Assembly: GCF_030316895.1 (NCBI RefSeq)
Contig: NZ_JASZYV010000005.1
Coordinates: 186,001-250,000 of the forward strand
DNA: 64,000 nucleotides
Direction of reading: 5' to 3'
Source: Variovorax dokdonensis
Lineage (GTDB): Bacteria; Pseudomonadota; Gammaproteobacteria; Burkholderiales; Burkholderiaceae_C
Below the pieces are notes generated by a model, which did not search any database, was not told where the DNA came from, and saw only the letters and a program-made list of their open reading frames with translations. Positions 50,813-58,458 of this stretch are shown one piece after another. The stretch's first letter is position 1. Every line of letters starts with the position of its first letter. The translations under genes and the position numbers were made by a program.

Positions 50813-50881
50813 AACAGTCCGGGTCTATGATCCGCCTGGCCCCGCACGCCGTGCGGGACCAACGCCCAAAGAGGAACTTCC

Positions 50882-51130
50882 ATGAGCATTGTCTGGACCA
50901 TCCTGATCGGCTTCGTCATCGGCCTGGTCGCTCGCGCCATCAAGCCGGGCGACGATTCGATGGGCATCATTGCCACCACCATCGCCGGGGTGCTGGGCGC
51001 CCTTGCTGCCGGCTACGTCGGCCAGGCAATGGGCTGGTATGCCGTTGGCCAGCCGGCGGGGTTCATCGCCTCCGTGATCGGGGCCATCGTGCTGCTCGTG
51101 CTCTGGGGCATGGTCAAGCGCAAGACCTGA
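50882..51130 (+). CDS. GlsB/YeaQ/YmgE-family membrane protein
   Basis: An 82-residue inner-membrane protein with three hydrophobic helices and a short basic end (KRKT). The start SIVWTILIGFVIGLVARAIK and the Gly-rich GIIATTIAGVLGALAAGYVG are the family's hallmark (transglycosylase-associated or stress-response proteins). AGAGGAAC precedes the ATG. The precise role is unknown. Confidence 0.9.
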   Translation: MSIVWTILIGFVIGLVARAIKPGDDSMGIIATTIAGVLGALAAGYVGQAMGWYAVGQPAGFIASVIGAIVLLVLWGMVKRKT

Positions 51131-51138
51131 TTTTCCGC

Positions 51139-51486
51139 GTGAGCACCAACATCGGCGCTGACGCGCCATGCCTGCTGACGACGGCGCTGGGTACCGAAGA
51201 TGAAGCCGAGACTTTGGCAAGCGCGCTAGTCGAGGCGAGGCTGGCCGGCTGCGTGCAGTTGACGCAGGTGCGCAGCTTCTACCGATGGGAAGGCGAGCTG
51301 CGGCGCGAGCCCGAATGGGTGCTGATGGTCAAGACACGCATGGGGCGACTGGCCGAGGCGCAAGCCTTCATCCGTGAACGGCACAGCTACGCGACGCCGG
51401 AGATCCTCGTCCTGCCGGTCGCCGGCGGCCTGCCGGACTATCTGCAGTGGCTCGTCGACAGCACGACGCCGGTGTCCGGCCAGTGA
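51139..51486 (+). CDS. cutA: Divalent-cation tolerance protein CutA
   Basis: A 115-residue trimer-forming protein. The family core is visible: TALGTEDEAETLASALVEAR, LAGCVQLTQVRSFYRWEGEL and EWVLMVKTRMGRLAE, with the conserved Cys, the YRWEGE stretch and a C-terminal ILVLPVAGGLPDYLQW. The GTG at 51139 is the first start after the GlsB gene, 8 bases downstream. CutA is linked to copper tolerance, though its biochemical role is unsettled. Confidence 0.92.
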   Translation: MSTNIGADAPCLLTTALGTEDEAETLASALVEARLAGCVQLTQVRSFYRWEGELRREPEWVLMVKTRMGRLAEAQAFIRERHSYATPEILVLPVAGGLPDYLQWLVDSTTPVSGQ

Positions 51487-51522
51487 ACCCGGCGGTGCGC
51501 AAGACCCGACGACGCGTGGTGG

Positions 51523-52197
51523 TCAGGCGTAGGTGACCCAGTCCTGCCAGGCCGGGCCGTCCAGGTGCGGCAAGGTGTTGTAGGTCACGAGCATGTGTCG
51601 CTTGGGCGTGAATGCGAACTCGGTGACTGCCGTGTTGCGGATGCGCAGGTTCAGCTCGATGGTGGTTTCAGGGCTGGTGCCCAGCACATGGCCCACGGCC
51701 GTGCTGATCGGACCGCCGCTCGAGACGACCAGCACACGGGCACCATGGTGGCGGTCTCGCACGTGGTCCAGCGCCGATGTCACGCCGCCCAGAAAGTCGA
51801 TGTAGCTTGGCATCCCCTCCGGCGAAGTGCGACCCTGCATCCACGAAGTCAGTCCATCGCGCAGCAGGCGGAAGTGATGGCGGTACATCTCCGGCGTGTC
51901 CGGCTTTTCCAGCTTGGCAGGATGGATGGCGGCAATGACCGCATGGCTGTCGTATTCGTTCAGCCCGGGCCAGGGCAGCACATCCTCGCGCGAGAGCCCC
52001 AGGCCACGCGCAATGCCTTCCCAGGTCTGCCGATGCCGGCGTAGCGTGCCGGTGATGACGGCGTCGAAGGTCATGCCGCGCTCGCGCCAATATTCGCCCA
52101 GGCGCTCGCTCTGCCGGTGGCCCAGTTCGCTGAGGTTGTCGTAGTCGTCCGCGCCAAACGATGCCTGGCCATGCCGCACGAGATAGAGGGTGCTCAT
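51523..52197 (-). CDS. Histidine phosphatase family protein
   Basis: A 224-residue phosphoglycerate-mutase-fold protein. The phospho-histidine lies in TLYLVRHGQASFGADDYD (His9), with the ELGHRQSERLGEYW block and a second catalytic region VLVVSSGGPISTAVGHVLG where many family members have SHG; here it is SSGG, a change also known in active homologues. The length exceeds short SixA types. Its substrate is unknown. It lies 85 bases after the end of the seven-gene MocR-linked operon and may be cotranscribed. Confidence 0.88.
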   Translation of the reverse strand: MSTLYLVRHGQASFGADDYDNLSELGHRQSERLGEYWRERGMTFDAVITGTLRRHRQTWEGIARGLGLSREDVLPWPGLNEYDSHAVIAAIHPAKLEKPDTPEMYRHHFRLLRDGLTSWMQGRTSPEGMPSYIDFLGGVTSALDHVRDRHHGARVLVVSSGGPISTAVGHVLGTSPETTIELNLRIRNTAVTEFAFTPKRHMLVTYNTLPHLDGPAWQDWVTYA

Positions 52198-52282
52198 GGG
52201 CGAATTCTGGCAAGCGCGAAGCCATGGGGCCGTCGCCGGGGCGACGGTGCGGCCATGATGTGTCGCCTGCGCGGCTTGAGGC

Positions 52283-52993
52283 TCAGATGCCGTCCGAAGT
52301 CAGCTCGATCATGCCGCGCGGCGTCTGCAGCAGGGCCGTCAGACGCGGGGGCCCGGATTCCACTGGCACCTGTCCCAGGCCGATTCGCGCATAGGCATCG
52401 GCCAGCACTCCGGCTTCGGGATGGTCGGCGGTCAGTTGCTGGAGCGTCAGGCCGCTCGGCGGCATGTCGTCTGCGGGATGCAGTCGACCCCACTGGATCA
52501 GCGTGGGCACCAGTCCGTGCATCAGCCGTTGCCCATCGTCGCGCACGGTGATCTGCCATTCGAGCTTGCCAGCCGCGCTGTCGCGCGACGCCTGGATGAC
52601 GGTGCCACGATCGATCGGCGGCGAGCAATGCGCGAGCGCTTGGACGGCCGACGCTGCATCGGGCACGCGCGCGACGAAGTGGATCAGGCGCGGACCCTGC
52701 TCGTGCAGGCGCTGCTGGAGCAGTGGGTCGTCCAGGTCGAACCAGCGGCGCAGTCCGGCCGCACGTGCGGTCGGGGCTCCGGGTTCGATGGCGATCAACT
52801 CCAGGTAGCAGCACGGATGGCGCGGCCCCGACACATCGAGCAGCCGGTTGTGCGTGCCCATGAGCGGGTGCTGGCCTCCAGGGCCGGGTGCGATGCCGAG
52901 CGTGGCCTCGCACCATTGCTCGCAATCAGCGAGCGTTGCGCCTGCGACCACGAGGTGGTCGACTTCTGCGTGGGGAACCACGGCTTGCTTCAT
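52283..52993 (-). CDS. Glyoxalase-like (VOC fold) protein
   Basis: A 236-residue protein with a Glyoxalase_3-like domain: it opens HAEVDHLVVAGATLADCEQW, continues GPGGQHPLMGTHNRLLDV and YLELIAIEPGAPT, and includes VLVPTLIQWG-like sequence near residue 165. His at VDHLV and Glu at YLELI could be metal ligands. The start overlaps the dehydratase stop by four bases (ATGA). It is the last gene of the operon. Lactoylglutathione lyase-type or dioxygenase roles are possible; none can be named. Confidence 0.82.
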   Translation of the reverse strand: MKQAVVPHAEVDHLVVAGATLADCEQWCEATLGIAPGPGGQHPLMGTHNRLLDVSGPRHPCCYLELIAIEPGAPTARAAGLRRWFDLDDPLLQQRLHEQGPRLIHFVARVPDAASAVQALAHCSPPIDRGTVIQASRDSAAGKLEWQITVRDDGQRLMHGLVPTLIQWGRLHPADDMPPSGLTLQQLTADHPEAGVLADAYARIGLGQVPVESGPPRLTALLQTPRGMIELTSDGI

Positions 52994-53961
52994 GACTGGC
53001 TCAGCACCTCGGCAAACAGCGATGCATCCACGTTGCCGCCACTGAGCGTGACGCCCACGGTGCGCCCCTGCCAGCGCTCGCGTTGCTGCCACGCGGCGGC
53101 CAGTGCCGCTGCGCCCGCACCTTCGGCGAGGTTGTGCGTGTCGGTGTAGAACATGCGCATGGCCTGCGCCACTTCGTCGTCGCTGACGGCGATCACGTCG
53201 TCCGCTTCCTGCTGGACGATGGCCAGCGCCTCGGCATCCGGCGCGCGGCAAGCCATGCCGTCGGCCAGGCGCGTGGTGGCCGGAGCCTGAATGACGCGCC
53301 CGGCGCGCCAGGAATCCAGATAGGCGGTGGCATGCGAAGAAACCACCGCGACAAGGCGGCAGTCGACCCGGCTGTGCGCGCGAGCGGCGGCCGCGGCGGC
53401 AAAGCCCGAGCCCATGCCCAAGGGAACGAAGACCACGTCGGGCACGTTGCCAGCGCGCTGCACGTGCTCGAAGAATTCGATCCAGTACGTGCACACGCCG
53501 CGCACGAGTTCGCGTGCGAACGAAGGGATCATGTGCATGCCATCTGCGTCGGCCAGGGCTCGGGCATGTTCGGCCGCGGCCTGGAAATCGTCGCCGTGTT
53601 CGACAAGGCGCACGCCCAGTGCCCGCATGGCGGCATTCTTTTCCACCGAGTTGCCGTGCGGAACCACGATGGTGGCCGACAAGCCCTGGCGGGCGGCGGC
53701 CAGACCGATCGACTGACCGTGGTTGCCGCGCGTGGCGCTGATCACATGGCGCACCTGGGGCTGCTGCTGACGCAGGCTCGACATGTAGGTCATGCCGCCG
53801 CGAACCTTGAAGGCGCCGGTGGGCGTGTGGTTTTCATGCTTGACCCAGACACGGCAACCCAGGCGCTGGCTCAGCAGCGGCCAGGCGTATTGCGGCGTGG
53901 GTGGCATGAGGGCATACACATTCGCCTGGGCGTCGGCGATTTCTTCGGGCGTGAATCTCAT
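52990..53961 (-). CDS. Threonine dehydratase-like PLP enzyme
   Basis: A 323-residue fold-type II PLP enzyme. Lys52 in ENHTPTGAFKVRGGMTYM binds PLP as a Schiff base; SATRGNHGQSIGLAAARQ and the phosphate loop VFVPLGMGSGFAAA follow, then VTLSGGNVDASLFAE. There is no C-terminal ACT domain, so this is the catabolic or serine/threonine dehydratase type, possibly a racemase/dehydratase acting on hydroxy-amino acids. It should yield a 2-oxo acid and ammonia. Confidence 0.9.
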   Translation of the reverse strand: MRFTPEEIADAQANVYALMPPTPQYAWPLLSQRLGCRVWVKHENHTPTGAFKVRGGMTYMSSLRQQQPQVRHVISATRGNHGQSIGLAAARQGLSATIVVPHGNSVEKNAAMRALGVRLVEHGDDFQAAAEHARALADADGMHMIPSFARELVRGVCTYWIEFFEHVQRAGNVPDVVFVPLGMGSGFAAAAAARAHSRVDCRLVAVVSSHATAYLDSWRAGRVIQAPATTRLADGMACRAPDAEALAIVQQEADDVIAVSDDEVAQAMRMFYTDTHNLAEGAGAAALAAAWQQRERWQGRTVGVTLSGGNVDASLFAEVLSQS

Positions 53962-53976
53962 GGGCAGGCCGGTTGT

Positions 53977-54906
53977 TCAGAGGACGACGCTGCCGTCGAT
54001 GCACAGCGCGCAACCGCCGCCCACCCAGACCTGGCCCGAGCCGTCGCGCTCGATGTGAACGCGTCCATCGCGGTCGAGGCATTGGCCTTGCGCTGCGACG
54101 TATCGCTCTGGCAGCCGATCGTCGGCGATGAGCCATTGCGCCAGGCTGGCGTTCAGGCTGCCGGTGACCGGGTCTTCGTCCACGCCGATGGCCGCGGCAA
54201 AACCGCGCACTTCGAGTTGAGCCTGTTCGGGCAAGCGACGCTGCGCCTCGGTGCCGGCAAAGGCGCGGGCTTCGCGATTGGCGCGCGCGATCAGCAGTCC
54301 GGCGTCTTGTCCGCTCGTGAGCCCGGCGACACCGACCTTGAGGCCAAGCTCGCGCAATTGGCGGTGGTCGGGCGACAGCGCGAGGACGGTGTCTGCATCC
54401 TGCAGCAATAGCCCCAGCCATTTCGTGCCGTTGTCCAGCATCTGCGCGGCCAGCATCTGCTGCGCCCTGAGGTTCAGGGCGGCAGCCACCTTCGCCAGGA
54501 CGCTCGGGCTGGGCGAGGCGCGGCGGAGGGGCGGGGCCTCGAAGGCCAGTCCGCCGGCAGGTGTGTCGACCCGGCGGATTCGCACGAGTCCGGCATTGCA
54601 TTGCTGCACCACCTCACCGCTGCGGGCAGGCGCATGGCCTGCGGCCAGCCAGGCGTGGCAGGTGCCCAGCGTGGGATGGCCTGCGAAGTCGAGTTCTCCG
54701 CCGGGCGTGAAGATGCGGATGCGGTAGTCGGCTCCGCGCTCGGTCGGCGGCAGGATGAAGGTCGTCTCGGACAGGTTGGTCCAGCGCGCAAAGCGCTGCA
54801 TGGCGTCGTCGTCCAGGTCGCTGCCGTCGAGGACCACGGCGACCGGGTTGCCCAGGTAGGGTGTATCGGTAAAGACGTCCACCTGCTTGAAGGGGCGTGT
54901 GCGCAT
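53977..54906 (-). CDS. PhzF-family isomerase-like protein
   Basis: A 309-residue protein of the PhzF/DapF fold. The N-terminus PFKQVDVFTDTPYLGNPVAV and the conserved Glu47 in NLSETTFILPP, proposed general acid/base in PhzF, are present, with ELDFAGHPTLGTCHAWL and DPVTGSLNASLAQWL further along. No phenazine genes are nearby, so this is the widespread isomerase type of unknown substrate. It begins five bases after the GST gene ends. Confidence 0.9.
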   Translation of the reverse strand: MRTRPFKQVDVFTDTPYLGNPVAVVLDGSDLDDDAMQRFARWTNLSETTFILPPTERGADYRIRIFTPGGELDFAGHPTLGTCHAWLAAGHAPARSGEVVQQCNAGLVRIRRVDTPAGGLAFEAPPLRRASPSPSVLAKVAAALNLRAQQMLAAQMLDNGTKWLGLLLQDADTVLALSPDHRQLRELGLKVGVAGLTSGQDAGLLIARANREARAFAGTEAQRRLPEQAQLEVRGFAAAIGVDEDPVTGSLNASLAQWLIADDRLPERYVAAQGQCLDRDGRVHIERDGSGQVWVGGGCALCIDGSVVL

Positions 54907-54911
54907 GTCGA

Positions 54912-55553
54912 CTACTCCAGGGGAAGATCCAGCACACCGCGCGCGCCGGCGCGTGTGCGCAACTGGCCGAACCAGCGCTCGACATTGGGCCAGGACGGCC
55001 GCGCATAACTGGCTGCCGGCAGGCCGAACCAGCGGTGGGCTTCGCAGCCCAGCGGGATGTCGGCCATGGTGAACTGGTCGCCCACCATGAACTCTCGCGT
55101 GGCCAGGTGCGCATCGAGCATGGCAAACAAGGGCTCGGTGGCAAGGATCGACTGCGCCATCGCGTCGACATCGCGTTGCTCGGCAGGCGTGCGAACCAAT
55201 TGCACGAAGGCCGGACCGCTGGCGCGGTTCAGCGTGGTCTGCTGCCAGTCCATCCATTGCTCGGCCAGGAAGCGCTCGGGCAGTTCCTGCGGATAGAGCG
55301 CACCCGGCGCATGTTTTGCGCACAGGTAGCGAACGATGACGTTGGACTCCCACAGCACGACGCGCTGCTCACCCTCGCCATCGTCGATGACGGGCACCAG
55401 GGCATTGGGGTTGAGGCTCAGGTACTCCGCCGTCGTCACCACGCCGAACCGGCCGCCCGCTTCGGTGCGTTGGAACTCCAGGCCAAGCTCCTGCGCGCAC
55501 CACAAGACTTTGCGGACGTTGATGGAGCTGATGCGCCCCCAGATGTTCAGCAT
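54912..55553 (-). CDS. Glutathione S-transferase
   Basis: A 213-residue protein with an N-terminal thioredoxin-like domain (INVRKVLWCAQELGLEFQRT, probable active Ser in GRISSINVRK, cis-Pro in NALVPVIDD, and ESNVIVRYL) and an alpha-helical C-terminal domain (FTMADIPLGCEAHRW). It would conjugate or reduce an electrophile with glutathione. It lies 21 bases after the aminotransferase gene on the same strand. Confidence 0.9.
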   Translation of the reverse strand: MLNIWGRISSINVRKVLWCAQELGLEFQRTEAGGRFGVVTTAEYLSLNPNALVPVIDDGEGEQRVVLWESNVIVRYLCAKHAPGALYPQELPERFLAEQWMDWQQTTLNRASGPAFVQLVRTPAEQRDVDAMAQSILATEPLFAMLDAHLATREFMVGDQFTMADIPLGCEAHRWFGLPAASYARPSWPNVERWFGQLRTRAGARGVLDLPLE

Positions 55554-55574
55554 GGCAAATGGACTTTCTGATTG

Positions 55575-56798
55575 CTAAGGGGCCGGCGCGTCGGCCAGCA
55601 ATTGCTCGGTGCGTGCAGCGGCGATGTGCGCCAGTTGCTCGCGGATGGCGTCGGCGAGGGCGGCGATGGCTTGCCGGATCTGCTCCTCGCTGGCCGTCAC
55701 GAAGGACAGGCGTAGCGTACGCGGATCACCGCCATCGGCGTAGAAGGGGGCGCCGGGAACGAAGGCCACCCCGCGTTCCACCGCCTTCGGCAGCAAGGCG
55801 ACGGTGTCGATGCCTTGCGGCAAGCGAAGCCAGAGGAACATGCCGCCGTCGGGCTTGTTGAACTCGACGTCCATGCCCTTCATTTCCTGCTGCAGTGCGT
55901 CGACCATCACGTCGCGCTGGTGCTTGTAGAGCGCGCGGATGGTGGGGACATGGCGGTCGAGGAAGCCGTCCTGCATCACCGCGTGAACCATGCGCTGGTT
56001 GAAGATCGGGCTGTGCAGATCGGCCGCCTGCTTGGCCTGCAGGAGCTTGGGGAAGACGGACTTGGGGGCCACCAGGAAGCCCAGGCGCAGGCCGGGCGCC
56101 AGCACTTTCGAGAACGAGCCCAGGTAGATGCATCCCTGCGGATGGCGCGCGGTGAGCGGCAGCGGCGGCGGCTGGTCGAACCACAGTTCGCCGTAGGGGT
56201 TGTCCTCGACGATGGGCAGGCCGACCTGGCGTGCGGCGTCGACCACGGCGGCCCGGCGAGCCTCGCTCATCGTGCGACCGGTGGGGTTCTGGAAGTTCGG
56301 CAGCAGGTAGATGAAGCGAGCGTCACTGCCCGCGGCCTTGGCGCGCAGGTCATCCGGCAGCACGCCTTCGGCATCGCTGGCCACGCTCACGGGGTCGGGC
56401 TCCATCGGGCTGAAGGCCTGCAGTGCGCCCAGGTAGGTGGGCGTTTCCACCAGCACCTTGCTGCCAGGATCGAGCAGCACCTTGGCCACCAGGTCGAGGC
56501 CTTGCTGCGAGCCGGTGGTGATCAGCACTTGTGCGGGATCGACGTCCCAGGGCAGCATGTGCGCCACGGCTTCGCGCAGCGGGCCGTAGCCCTCGCTGGC
56601 CGCGTATTGCAGCGCCGCTTCGCCATTGACGTCGAGCACCTGCGCACAGGCCTGCGCGAACGCGGAGATGGGGAAGGTGCGCGGCGAAGGCAGGCCACCG
56701 GCCAGGCTGATGATGCCGGGACGTTCGGCGACCTTGAGAATTTCACGCAGGACCGAGGGATTCATCTTCTCAGAGCGGGCGGCGAGTTTCCATTTCAT
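55575..56798 (-). CDS. PLP-dependent aminotransferase (2-aminoadipate/LysN-like)
   Basis: A 407-residue fold-type I aminotransferase. Lys231 in YLGSFSKVLAPGLRLGFL is the PLP lysine; Asn171 in NFQNPTG and Asp199 in VEDNPYGEL are the usual cofactor contacts. SLAGGLPSPRTFPISAF near residue 31 is typical of the aminoadipate/kynurenine-type subgroup Ib. AAGGAAA precedes the ATG. It overlaps the EamA stop by four bases. The divergent regulator is a MocR protein, itself built on this fold. Confidence 0.9.
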   Translation of the reverse strand: MKWKLAARSEKMNPSVLREILKVAERPGIISLAGGLPSPRTFPISAFAQACAQVLDVNGEAALQYAASEGYGPLREAVAHMLPWDVDPAQVLITTGSQQGLDLVAKVLLDPGSKVLVETPTYLGALQAFSPMEPDPVSVASDAEGVLPDDLRAKAAGSDARFIYLLPNFQNPTGRTMSEARRAAVVDAARQVGLPIVEDNPYGELWFDQPPPLPLTARHPQGCIYLGSFSKVLAPGLRLGFLVAPKSVFPKLLQAKQAADLHSPIFNQRMVHAVMQDGFLDRHVPTIRALYKHQRDVMVDALQQEMKGMDVEFNKPDGGMFLWLRLPQGIDTVALLPKAVERGVAFVPGAPFYADGGDPRTLRLSFVTASEEQIRQAIAALADAIREQLAHIAAARTEQLLADAPAP

Positions 56799-57766
56799 GG
56801 CGTTTCCTTGGGGGAGCGGGATGCGAGCGCAGGTGCGGTTGTTACGGGTTGGGATAGCTTCTTGCCGAGAACGACGGTGGCGACCACTGCGGCTGCGAAG
56901 GCAACGGTCAAGCCTTCGATGGGCTCGCCCAGCAGCGGCAGTGCAGCGATGATGGAGACGAACGGCTGAAGCAATTGAGTCTGGCTCACGCGCAGCGCGC
57001 CGCCCATCGCCAGGCCGCGATACCAGGCAAAGAAGCCCATCCACATCGAAAAGACGCCCAGGTACACGAAGGCACCCCAGGCCGATGGCGCCACGGGCGA
57101 TTGTGGCCACAGCCACAGCGTGCCCGGCAAGGTGACGGGCAGGGCGAGCACGCACACCCAGCAGATGACGCGCTCGGCGCCCAGTTCGGGCGTGACCTTT
57201 GCGCCGCAGACATATCCGAGCGAGGCGGCGACGACGGCGGCGACCAGCAGCAGATCGGCCCACTCGAAGCCGAACATTCCACCAGAGCCTTGCGATCGCA
57301 ACAGCGCGAAGACGACCACCAGGGCGCTCCCCGCCACGGCGCACCACCAGAAGCCGGCGCTGGCGCGCTGGTGCAACAGCCAGGCGGCGATGGCTGCGGT
57401 GGCCAGGGGAAGCAGTGCAGTCACCACGGCGGCGTGACCCGCATCGACCACGCGCAAGGCGTAGGCCAGCAGCAGCGGGTAGCCGAGCACATTGCCGAGC
57501 ACGGCCAGCGCCAGCGGGCGCCAGTGGTGGCGCTTGGGCAGCGCCGAGCGCGTCAGCAGAAGGTAGCCGACAGACAACGCGCCGGCCAGGGCTGCTCGTC
57601 CCAGCGTGACGAACCATGGCGCCAGTTGGGGTGCCTCCTGCGTACCGGTCGCGAGGCGGGTCACCGGCAGCGTCAGCGCGAAGATGGCCACGCCGAGTAC
57701 GCCCAGCCACATGCCGAGCGTGGCGTCGGATGCCCGCGCCGGGCGCGCAGCGGCGTTGGACTTCAT
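56795..57766 (-). CDS. EamA/DMT-family transporter
   Basis: A 323-residue inner-membrane protein with about ten hydrophobic segments. The first repeat starts LGVLGVAIFALTLPVTRLAT; the second includes LGVFSMWMGFFAWYRGLAMG and LQPFVSIIAALPLLGEPIEG. This subgroup exports amino acids or related metabolites. Four-base overlaps join it to the LysE gene upstream and the aminotransferase gene downstream. Confidence 0.88.
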   Translation of the reverse strand: MKSNAAARPARASDATLGMWLGVLGVAIFALTLPVTRLATGTQEAPQLAPWFVTLGRAALAGALSVGYLLLTRSALPKRHHWRPLALAVLGNVLGYPLLLAYALRVVDAGHAAVVTALLPLATAAIAAWLLHQRASAGFWWCAVAGSALVVVFALLRSQGSGGMFGFEWADLLLVAAVVAASLGYVCGAKVTPELGAERVICWVCVLALPVTLPGTLWLWPQSPVAPSAWGAFVYLGVFSMWMGFFAWYRGLAMGGALRVSQTQLLQPFVSIIAALPLLGEPIEGLTVAFAAAVVATVVLGKKLSQPVTTAPALASRSPKETP

Positions 57767-58362
57767 GCGCGCACCATCCAGATGGCCGTAAGCACCAGCA
57801 CTGCCGCCATGGCCCGGTTGAACCAGAGCAGTCTGCTGCCCTGTGCAAGCCAGTTGCGAAGCAGGGCGCCGGCCAAGGCATAGACGAAATTGCTTGCGAA
57901 TGCGAAGACCAGCATCACCGGCGCCACGACCGCAAGGCGATGCAGAGCGTCGCCGTGGCCGGCGACCCAGCCGGCGACGATCGTCAGCGCCAGCAGCCAC
58001 GCCTTGACGTTGACGAATTGCAAGGCAATGCCCTGGATGAACCCGACCTGCAGGGATGCTCGGTTGGCCTGGCCCAGCGTTCGGCTGTCCGCGAGCTTCC
58101 ACGAGAGAAAGAGCAGGTAGGCAATCCCTAGTGCCTTGACGACCACACGCAGTGCCGGAACCGCGACCACGGCGGCTCCGATGCCTGCAGCGCACAACAG
58201 GAGCAGAAGCGTCCAGCCCACCGGGACCGCCAGCACGAAGCGCATGGCGCGCGGCAGGCCGCCGTTCGCGGCAAGGGCGGTGGAAAGCGTGGTGTTCGGG
58301 CCAGGTGAAAAGCTCATCGCCGTGGCCAGCACCATGAGGGCAGTGAATTCTTGCCAGTTCAT
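57763..58362 (-). CDS. LysE-family amino acid exporter
   Basis: A 199-residue membrane protein of the LysE/RhtB family with six expected helices. The diagnostic N-terminal motif MSFSPGPNTTLSTALAANGG, GIAYLLFLSWKL and QFVNVKAWLLALTIV are present. It is the first gene of a seven-gene minus-strand operon and diverges from a MocR regulator. Export of an amino acid that the operon's enzymes also process would make an overflow-relief system. Confidence 0.92.
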   Translation of the reverse strand: MNWQEFTALMVLATAMSFSPGPNTTLSTALAANGGLPRAMRFVLAVPVGWTLLLLLCAAGIGAAVVAVPALRVVVKALGIAYLLFLSWKLADSRTLGQANRASLQVGFIQGIALQFVNVKAWLLALTIVAGWVAGHGDALHRLAVVAPVMLVFAFASNFVYALAGALLRNWLAQGSRLLWFNRAMAAVLVLTAIWMVRA

Positions 58363-58388
58363 CAGTAGCACTTTAAACTGGCGACCAT

Positions 58389-58430
58389 TACAGATGCAGT
58401 ACAGATAGACGGACAATTTCTTGATCTGTA
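58389..58430. promoter_or_regulatory. Candidate MocR operator: two direct and one inverted TACAGAT box
   Basis: In the 96-base divergent gap, TACAGAT occurs at 58389-58395 and 58400-58406, 11 bases (one helical turn) apart, and as its complement ATCTGTA at 58424-58430. Direct-plus-inverted boxes are the known pattern for MocR/GntR-type dimers, which here could control both the regulator and the exporter operon. Confidence 0.7.
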
Positions 58431-58458
58431 TCGCTCTGGCGCCAGACACAGTTTCCTC

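Noticed and set aside
53977..54906. Phenazine biosynthesis locus
   Set aside because: Only a PhzF-fold protein is present; no phzA-E or phzG genes lie nearby.
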